From an uncultured Bryobacterales bacterium (GTDB lineage: Bacteria > Acidobacteriota > Terriglobia > Bryobacterales > Bryobacteraceae): a stretch of 6,714 bases of DNA. Below, piece by piece: positions 1 to 3,998 of this stretch. The notes beneath the pieces were generated by a model, which was not told the DNA's origin, searched no databases, and was given only the letters and a program-made list of their open reading frames with translations. Positions within the stretch are counted from its first letter, which is position 1. Every line of letters starts with the position of its first letter. A program made the position numbers and the translations under genes. The stretch covers positions 1-6,714 of the forward strand of contig CALMAV010000044.1 of NCBI GenBank assembly GCA_937859895.1. Direction: 5' to 3'.

Positions 1-1132
1 GCACCAGCGTTGCCATCGTCGTCGGCAAACCTACATGCCGCCGGATGGTCCCAATCTCAATCACCAGATCCTCACCCTTCTTGAACATCTTGACCTCGCC
101 CTTCTCCGCAAACGGCAACTCCAGCCGCACCTCGTAACCACGCTCGTCATGCACAAACGAATAAGGTGGCGTCGTCCGCGTAATCGCGCATGGGTCTTCA
201 TCTGCTCGATATAACGTCTGCGCCATGCCATGCAACCGCTCGTACCCGATCACCTCATGCGGGAACATCGGCACTCGCTGCACCGGCACCGGCGCAAAGT
301 AAGTCACCATATCTTCGAGCGTCTTCTGCTGAGTCTGCTGCCACTGCCGAAAGAATGCGTCTTGAACTTCCGGCGGAATCAACCGGTTCACAATGATGTG
401 ATCGACCGTTAACCCGTGCAGCGTAAAGTAAACGAACGCGCGCTGGGTTTCTCTCAGCACCATCTTCTCGGCATTCGTTACTAGCCGCACGCTCGTTAGT
501 TGCGGGTTCTCCAGCACCTGATCAATGCCTTCAATCTTCGAAAACAAATCCTGCACATTCTTGAAGTAACTATCCGGCGGCAACTCCACCGGCGTCACAC
601 AATTGGCCAGCGGCCGCACAGCTTTCAGCAAGCTTCGCTGGAAGCCGAACACATGCTTCATGTACCAATCGAGCGTGGAAGGAAGGCTAATGAATCGCAG
701 CGACTCAGCTGTCGGAGCGCAATCAAGAATAATCGCGTCGAACTCCTGCGACTTCCGATACTGGTTCACGTACATCATGGCGCTTAGCTCTTCCATGCCG
801 GGAAAGATCGCCATCTCATCGGCTTCCACGCCACTCAAGCCAGTGGTGCGCAATACCGATGTCACATAACCAGCGATGGCCGTCCAATGCCGCTTGATCT
901 CGTGATTTATATTGACTTCCTGGATGAACAGCCTCTCCGCCACCTGCCGCGGCTCGGAAGTGCCCTCATGAAAAAGCGGGTTATCAATGTCGAACGAATC
1001 GCCCAAGCTATGCGCCGGATCGACGCTCATTACCAGCGTCTTCCGGCCACCCTCAGCCAGTTGCACGCCCGTCGCCGCCGCGACGCTTGTCTTCCCTACG
1101 CCACCCTTACCACTGAACAGAAGTATCCGCAC
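1..1132 (-). CDS. ArsA/Get3-family ATPase with C-terminal Hsp20-like domain (3' end outside window)
   Basis: This is a P-loop ATPase of the ArsA/TRC40/Get3 group, read on the minus strand as 377 codons that are still open at the window edge. Seen: a deviant Walker A motif GKGGVGKTS at residues 8-16, a switch I region SVDPAHSLGDSF at 36-47, and a switch II type segment DCAPTAESLRF in the middle. The last 50 or so residues (from PYSFVHDERGYEVRLELPF) match the alpha-crystallin/Hsp20-like tail found on many bacterial ArsA homologues, so probably only 10-30 residues are missing. There is one ATPase domain, not the two of plasmid ArsA, and I see neither a Get3-type CxxC motif nor neighbouring ars genes, so an arsenite pump role is not supported. 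The substrate is unknown; tail-anchored or membrane-protein handling would be an inference from Get3. The start is GTG: no ATG, GTG or TTG lies between it and the in-frame stop at 1205-1207, and VRILLFSGKGG is a typical family beginning. Confidence 0.9.
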   Translation of the reverse strand, partial: MRILLFSGKGGVGKTSVAAATGVQLAEGGRKTLVMSVDPAHSLGDSFDIDNPLFHEGTSEPRQVAERLFIQEVNINHEIKRHWTAIAGYVTSVLRTTGLSGVEADEMAIFPGMEELSAMMYVNQYRKSQEFDAIILDCAPTAESLRFISLPSTLDWYMKHVFGFQRSLLKAVRPLANCVTPVELPPDSYFKNVQDLFSKIEGIDQVLENPQLTSVRLVTNAEKMVLRETQRAFVYFTLHGLTVDHIIVNRLIPPEVQDAFFRQWQQTQQKTLEDMVTYFAPVPVQRVPMFPHEVIGYERLHGMAQTLYRADEDPCAITRTTPPYSFVHDERGYEVRLELPFAEKGEVKMFKKGEDLVIEIGTIRRHVGLPTTMATLV

Positions 1133-1187
1133 TTCTTGAGGATGACGGTTCTTGTCGACAAAAGAGAGAAGCGGTTCTGAATGAGAC

Positions 1188-1712
1188 TTAGGAAAGCTCT
1201 GAACTCAATCGATGCCACAACTCAGAAAGCTCCAGGACTGTTCCACTTGGCAACCCAATCCTTTTCACCAACAGCAGTTGCATAAGGTCAGCACTCCAGG
1301 TCATCCCGAATCTGTGTTCGGGGTCGAGTACAATCACCTGCTTAATCCCAATTGCGGCATACCTTTCACACTTCTGTTCGACCTGATCCATTCGATCGTC
1401 TGGGGAGAGAACCTCGACGACGACGTCCAATGGTTCTGTCGGATATGGCTGCTGCTGAACCCTTACAGTAGCGACCACATCTGGGATCGGGTGCCAGTCT
1501 CTGACGATTCGAAGTTCCAGTTCAGTCCCTGCCTGATACCCGGCCTCCTTCAACATGTCTTTAATTAGCCCTTGGGTCAACATGTGTAGAAGCGTCGGCG
1601 CTGATTTTTGGACAGCCTTTCCATCCCAGAATTCGTAGTAAGGCTTCAGGCCATCATAACGGGCATGAAACTCTTCGGCCGTCAGAAGCTGAGTGTTGGT
1701 GGCGGTAGCCAT
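1188..1712 (-). CDS. Uma2-family (DUF820) PD-(D/E)XK nuclease-fold protein
   Basis: This 174-residue protein has the layout of the Uma2/DUF820 family, a restriction-endonuclease-like fold that is abundant in cyanobacteria, acidobacteria and deinococci and whose biological role is mostly unknown. Seen: an N-terminal helix LTAEEFHARY, the segment YYEFWDGKAV that matches the family's 'E..DGE' strand, the first acidic active-site candidate D78 in IPDVV, the second acidic residue E100 in VVVEVLSPDDR, and the family's K/Y helix around QKCERYAAIGIKQVIVLDP (K114, Y118, D130). All the expected catalytic positions are present and the length is normal, so the gene appears intact. Its stop lies 55 nt before the ArsA-type ATPase start on the same strand, which suggests co-transcription. 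Only about 10 nt upstream of the start lies the relic of a transposase gene, so the gene borders a rearranged site. I see no good Shine-Dalgarno sequence before the ATG. Confidence 0.87.
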   Translation of the reverse strand: MATATNTQLLTAEEFHARYDGLKPYYEFWDGKAVQKSAPTLLHMLTQGLIKDMLKEAGYQAGTELELRIVRDWHPIPDVVATVRVQQQPYPTEPLDVVVEVLSPDDRMDQVEQKCERYAAIGIKQVIVLDPEHRFGMTWSADLMQLLLVKRIGLPSGTVLELSELWHRLSSELS

Positions 1713-1721
1713 CTTGGGACT

Positions 1722-1749
1722 ATTCTAAGCCTTGCTTCCGTGATCGCAA
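1722..1749 (-). promoter_or_regulatory. Putative sigma70 promoter for the Uma2 gene
   Basis: On the minus strand, TTGCGA (1749-1744) is followed by a 16-bp spacer and TAGAAT (1727-1722), which differs from TATAAT at one position. The -10 ends 9 nt before the Uma2 ATG, so transcription would begin at or within a few bases of the start codon, and this fits the absence of a Shine-Dalgarno sequence. The -35 element sits inside the end of the transposase relic. Assigned by eye only. Confidence 0.35.
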
Positions 1750-2058
1750 GAAAACGACCGTCCAATCACCCTACGGCTAAACAGGTCCACAACCACCGCT
1801 AAAAACAGCCACCTTATGATTGGTCCGAATAGAGGCGATGTCGCCGGCCCACCCACAGTTCGTCCACTAGCGGAAGGAGCCGGACTTGGAATACTTGTGT
1901 GCCGCCGATGCGGACTTAGCCTCGTCCCCAAGTCCGCTAAGCCTGCCTAAGGTGTTCCTTGATTGAAGAAGATGCGCGTAAGACGTGCCTCGAATGAGTG
2001 CGCATTTAGTCAAGATGGTAAGAACGCTTGCTGGTGATCTGCCCCGGAAGTTCACACT
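1725..2058 (-). pseudogene. Decayed IS3-family transposase (OrfB, rve integrase-core) fragment
   Basis: The minus strand carries pieces of an IS3-family OrfB in several frames. Around 1860-1819 one frame reads NCGWAGDIASIRTN, matching the family's 'N..W.GDITYIRT' at the first catalytic Asp of the DDE core. The next frame reads WLFLAVVVDLFSRRVIG (about 1811-1761), matching 'GWLYLAVVLDLFSRRVIG'. The two are joined only by a one-base shift near 1812-1818. Upstream, the first frame has a TAG stop at 1867-1869, and EAKSASAAHKY before it resembles the family's 'AK..KKYK' linker. Further upstream NFRGRSPAS (from 2055) and, in another frame, TRIFFNQ resemble the N-terminal helical part, but that match is weak. 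The second and third catalytic residues are missing because the fragment stops just before the Uma2 start. It cannot encode an active transposase. I recognise no terminal inverted repeats or target duplication. Confidence 0.75.
1881..1941. repeat. Cluster of overlapping short inverted and direct repeats (GCGGACTT / AAGTCCGC)
   Basis: CGGACTTGG (1881-1889) is perfectly complementary to CCAAGTCCG (1928-1936). GCGGACTT (1910-1917) is perfectly complementary to AAGTCCGC (1930-1937), and CTTAGC (1915-1920) to GCTAAG (1936-1941). CGGACTT also occurs twice in direct orientation, 30 bp apart (1881, 1911). The right-hand arm can therefore pair with either left-hand arm. The cluster lies inside the transposase relic, next to its in-frame stop and the gap in the conserved linker, so it may be debris of local duplication and not a regulatory site. 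Confidence 0.5.
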
Positions 2059-2177
2059 GGAGTATCTGTAGTATTTGTCAAGACTGACGGCTTAGCTTGT
2101 GGCATCGCCCTCATGAACAGCTCCTAATAAGCGCGAGGAGAAACAGTACCATTCTGAAGTAAATCCTTTACAAAACC

Positions 2178-2186
2178 TGGTATAAG
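2178..2186 (+). promoter_or_regulatory. Extended -10 promoter element of the Crp/Fnr gene
   Basis: TGGTATAAG matches the extended -10 consensus TGnTATAAT except at the last base. It ends 6 nt before the GTG start at 2193, so the predicted transcript begins at or next to the start codon. I see no convincing -35 hexamer at 16-18 bp, which is acceptable for extended -10 promoters. TTTACA at 2167-2172 is too close to act as a -35 for this element. Confidence 0.45.
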
Positions 2187-2192
2187 TTCATA

Positions 2193-2972
2193 GTGGCCCA
2201 GCCGCTTCTTTCCACATCTTTTGACCCTGTTGCCTTTCTCGCCAAAGCCGGCCTTGGCAGAAGGATAATGCAGCTCAAGAAGAAAGATGTCTTCTTCGTT
2301 CAGGGAAGCAGCTGCGACTCCGTCTTCTACCTTCAGAAGGGACGCGCCAAACTGACCATCGTCTCCGCAGCCGGTAAGGAAGCCACTATTAGCCTCCTGG
2401 CGGCCGGGGAGTTCGTCGGGGAGGAATGCGTTGCAGGGGTTGTTGGACCCCGTTTATCCACAGCTACCGCCATCACAGCCTGTACGGCCCTCAGGATCGA
2501 GAGGAAAGAGATGATCCGGATCCTACATGAGGAGCATGCTTTCTCAGATCTATTTTTAGTGTTCTTGCTGACTAAAAGTATGAGAACCCAGGCCGATTTG
2601 GTTGACCAGCTTTTCAACTCCAGTGAAAAGCGCCTGGCACGCATTCTCCTGCTTATGGCAGAGTTCGGTCAGCCCGGTACTGAGGAGACTCTCATTCCTG
2701 CGATTACTCAGGAAACGCTGGCTAATATGATCGGAACGACGCGAGCACGCGTCAGCTTCTTTATGAATCGGTTCCGGAAGCTCGGTTTTATCGAATACAA
2801 CGGACGAATTCGCGTCCATAAATCCTTGCTTACTGTGCTTCTCTACGACCAGCCATCACACAACAATGCGCAAAGAGCGTCGTTACTGGACGAGATTCGG
2901 GACGAGTCGGAGGCAGTGAAATACACCAAAGCGGAGGACACGAGGGCTAAATCTCCTTTACGAGAGGGCTGA
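2193..2972 (+). CDS. Crp/Fnr-family transcriptional regulator
   Basis: This 259-residue cytoplasmic regulator has an N-terminal cyclic-nucleotide-binding-like beta-roll (about residues 18-110: FFVQGSSCDSVFYLQKGRAKL, GKEATISLLAAGEFVGEE), a long dimer helix (about 110-140) and a C-terminal winged helix-turn-helix (about 168-210), with TQETLANMIGTTRARVSFFMNRFRKLGFI spanning the two helices. The junction FNSSEKRLARILLLMAEFG is highly typical of this subgroup, which is common in acidobacteria. The phosphate-binding Arg-Ser of true Crp is not clearly kept (PRLSTATA at 86-92), and the three cysteines (41, 79, 97) do not form the N-terminal cluster of an iron-sulfur Fnr, so the effector cannot be named. 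About 40 charged residues follow the winged helix, longer than usual. The GTG start is chosen because the family normally begins with FDP.AFL; starting at the next ATG (2268) would remove part of the beta-roll. No Shine-Dalgarno sequence is visible. Confidence 0.92.
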   Translation: MAQPLLSTSFDPVAFLAKAGLGRRIMQLKKKDVFFVQGSSCDSVFYLQKGRAKLTIVSAAGKEATISLLAAGEFVGEECVAGVVGPRLSTATAITACTALRIERKEMIRILHEEHAFSDLFLVFLLTKSMRTQADLVDQLFNSSEKRLARILLLMAEFGQPGTEETLIPAITQETLANMIGTTRARVSFFMNRFRKLGFIEYNGRIRVHKSLLTVLLYDQPSHNNAQRASLLDEIRDESEAVKYTKAEDTRAKSPLREG

Positions 2973-3065
2973 GCTCAAGCGGGTCATCGAATGCTGGAAT
3001 CGGGTGAAAGGCGAAAGATGCAGAACAGGATAAATAAATCCCGTAACTGTAAAGAATTGCACAGC

Positions 3066-3090
3066 TTCGCTGCAGCCGAATCACTATAGT
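3066..3090 (+). promoter_or_regulatory. Near-palindrome and -10-like box upstream of the DUF4136 gene
   Basis: TTCG-CTGCAG-C-CGAA (3066-3080) is a dyad centred on CTGCAG with one unpaired base. It is followed by TATAGT (3085-3090), a 5-of-6 match to a -10 box, 24 nt upstream of the DUF4136 start. A TTGCAC at 3057-3062 lies 22 bp from the -10, too far for a normal -35. The arrangement suits a regulated promoter with an operator over the spacer, but it does not resemble the Crp consensus TGTGA-N6-TCACA. This is a weak visual call. Confidence 0.25.
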
Positions 3091-3103
3091 TGGGCCAGTA
3101 TCT

Positions 3104-3109
3104 AAAGGA
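3104..3109 (+). promoter_or_regulatory. Ribosome binding site of the DUF4136 gene
   Basis: AAAGGA ends 5 nt before the ATG at 3115. It fixes the start and shows that this gene, unlike the upstream regulator and the Uma2 gene, uses conventional Shine-Dalgarno initiation. Confidence 0.7.
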
Positions 3110-3114
3110 CTCCA

Positions 3115-3699
3115 ATGAAACGCAACTCTCTTCTTGTTCTCACGGCCGCGCTGCTCCTCCCCGGGATCACCGCCCTTGCCGCAAACGTGCGCACTGACTA
3201 CGACCACAGCGCAGACTTTGCAAATTACAAAACCTATTCGTGGGGCACGGTTACTACAGCCAACCCGCTCAACGAGGATCGCATAAAAGCTGCAGTCAAC
3301 GCCGACCTCAAAGCTGACGGATGGCAGTTGATGCCTTCTGGTGGAACTGCAACGATATTTGCTACCGCGACTGTCAAGAATGAGAAGGAGCTCGAGACGA
3401 TGTACGACGGCATGGGTGGCGGCTACGGTCTGGGAGGCGGTTGGGGCTGGGGAGGCGGTTGGGGTGGCGGGTTCGGTGGAGGATACGGATCCGACGGCTT
3501 TGGGGAAGCTACGACAACAACCCAGAACCAACGTGTTGGACACTTGGTCCTCGACATCTTTACAGCTTCCGACCACAAGCTACTTTTCCGGGGAGTCTCC
3601 GACAACGACCTCGGAAACAACTCCAGCAAAGACAGTAAAGACATGGATAAAGATATTGCCAACATGTTAAAGAAGCTGCCGAAGAGCGCGAAGTCGTAA
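3115..3699 (+). CDS. Secreted DUF4136-domain protein with Gly/Trp/Tyr-rich insertion
   Basis: This 194-residue exported protein is of unknown function. Residues 1-22 are a Sec signal peptide: basic MKRN, hydrophobic core SLLVLTAALLLPGITA and a probable cleavage after ALA. There is no lipobox cysteine, so it is expected to be free in the periplasm and not a lipoprotein, although many relatives are lipoproteins. The mature part begins VRTDYDHSADFANYKTYSW, the usual start of DUF4136, followed by NPLNEDRIKAAVNADLKADGW and a C-terminal strand-helix pair VGHLVLDIFTASDHKLLFRG with a lysine-rich end, also typical. Between the two halves (about residues 99-130) lies a glycine-rich stretch with Trp, Tyr and Phe in a repeating pattern. 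Such low-complexity loops occur in relatives and probably form a flexible surface segment. The gene follows the Crp/Fnr regulator by 142 nt, with its own ribosome binding site, and faces the LptC-like gene. Function cannot be inferred. Confidence 0.87.
   Translation: MKRNSLLVLTAALLLPGITALAANVRTDYDHSADFANYKTYSWGTVTTANPLNEDRIKAAVNADLKADGWQLMPSGGTATIFATATVKNEKELETMYDGMGGGYGLGGGWGWGGGWGGGFGGGYGSDGFGEATTTTQNQRVGHLVLDIFTASDHKLLFRGVSDNDLGNNSSKDSKDMDKDIANMLKKLPKSAKS
3432..3464 (+). repeat. 18-bp-period direct repeat encoding the Gly/Trp segment
   Basis: GGGAGGCGGTTGGGG occurs at 3432-3446 and again, identically, at 3450-3464, an 18-bp (six-codon) period inside the DUF4136 gene that encodes the repeated Gly-Gly-Gly-Trp-Gly pattern. 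The period keeps the frame. The coding strand here carries several runs of three or four G (3432-3434, 3443-3446, 3449-3452, 3461-3464), so a G-quadruplex is possible, though some loops are 8 nt long. Confidence 0.8.
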
Positions 3700-3998
3700 T
3701 TTCCACGACTCACCTATTTCTCTTCGGAGCTTACTGGGGTGGCGCTCCGAGCAGTGACAACACAAGCACCGGCGTCCAAGCGGGCGCGGGAGCGCCAATT
3801 ACGGTTATGCTCCACTTGATACGAATGAAGCAACCTGGATTGTTCGTTATCCAACCATGTTGTCTTGCTCGGAAGAGCCGCCCAAGTACAAGCCAGCAGA
3901 ACGTCAAGGCAGTATCTGTGCCCTTGACCTTCTACACCAGCCCCTAGCGTCACCGGCCCCGTGCAGGGGTTCTGGAGATGCTTGCTGAGCGCCGGCCT
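3700..3998. other. Convergent intergenic region without a recognised gene
   Basis: About 300 bp separate the stop of the plus-strand DUF4136 gene from the stop of the minus-strand LptC-like gene. All frames were read; the open stretches (for example a GTG-started 79-codon frame at 3953-3714 on the minus strand) have no recognisable domain, signal peptide or ribosome binding site. A plus-strand stretch around 3797-3970 reads plausibly as protein (NYGYAPLDTNEATWIVRYP) but lacks a start and resembles nothing I know, so it may be a relic. A CCCC/GGGG mini-hairpin lies at about 3957-3968. No U-tract follows any hairpin on either strand, so standard rho-independent terminators are not evident. Confidence 0.6.
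3724..3797. repeat. Three-arm inverted repeat with mutually exclusive hairpins
   Basis: Arm A TCGGAGC (3724-3730) pairs with arm B GCTCCGA (3744-3750), giving a 7-bp stem and 13-nt loop. The same arm B, as TGGCGCTCC (3740-3748), also pairs perfectly over 9 bp with arm C GGAGCGCCA (3789-3797). The two stems share bases 3744-3748 and cannot form together. It lies 25 nt after the DUF4136 stop. No run of T follows either stem on either strand, so it is not a standard intrinsic terminator; it might stabilise a 3' end. Confidence 0.45.

Noticed and set aside
190..1180. Several plus-strand open frames of 60-97 codons
   Set aside because: They lie antisense to the ArsA-type ATPase, which has clear conserved motifs through this whole stretch. 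None has a domain or a ribosome binding site.
1212..1568. 118-codon plus-strand frame
   Set aside because: It is antisense to the Uma2 gene, whose catalytic motifs are all in place. The product shows no recognisable pattern.
1..1712. Arsenic resistance operon
   Set aside because: Only the ATPase family suggests it. There is a single ATPase unit, no visible arsenite-binding cysteine set, and the neighbour is an Uma2 protein.
1881..1941. CRISPR array
   Set aside because: The repeats are only 6-9 bp, partly inverted, and there are no evenly spaced unique spacers.
2193..2972. Oxygen-sensing Fnr with an iron-sulfur cluster
   Set aside because: The three cysteines are scattered at 41, 79 and 97. 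The N-terminal cysteine cluster is absent.
2947..3576. 209-codon minus-strand frame
   Set aside because: It is antisense to the DUF4136 gene, spans its promoter region, and has no family resemblance. The sense strand has a signal peptide, domain and good ribosome binding site.
3423..3713. Proline-rich minus-strand frame of 96 codons
   Set aside because: The Pro-rich end is just the reverse complement of the Gly-rich coding repeat.
3714..3953. 79-codon minus-strand frame in the convergent gap
   Set aside because: GTG start, no ribosome binding site, no recognisable fold. Not supported as a gene.
3950..3998. Rho-independent terminator of the LptC-like gene
   Set aside because: A CCCC/GGGG mini-hairpin exists but it is short and no T-run follows it on the minus strand.
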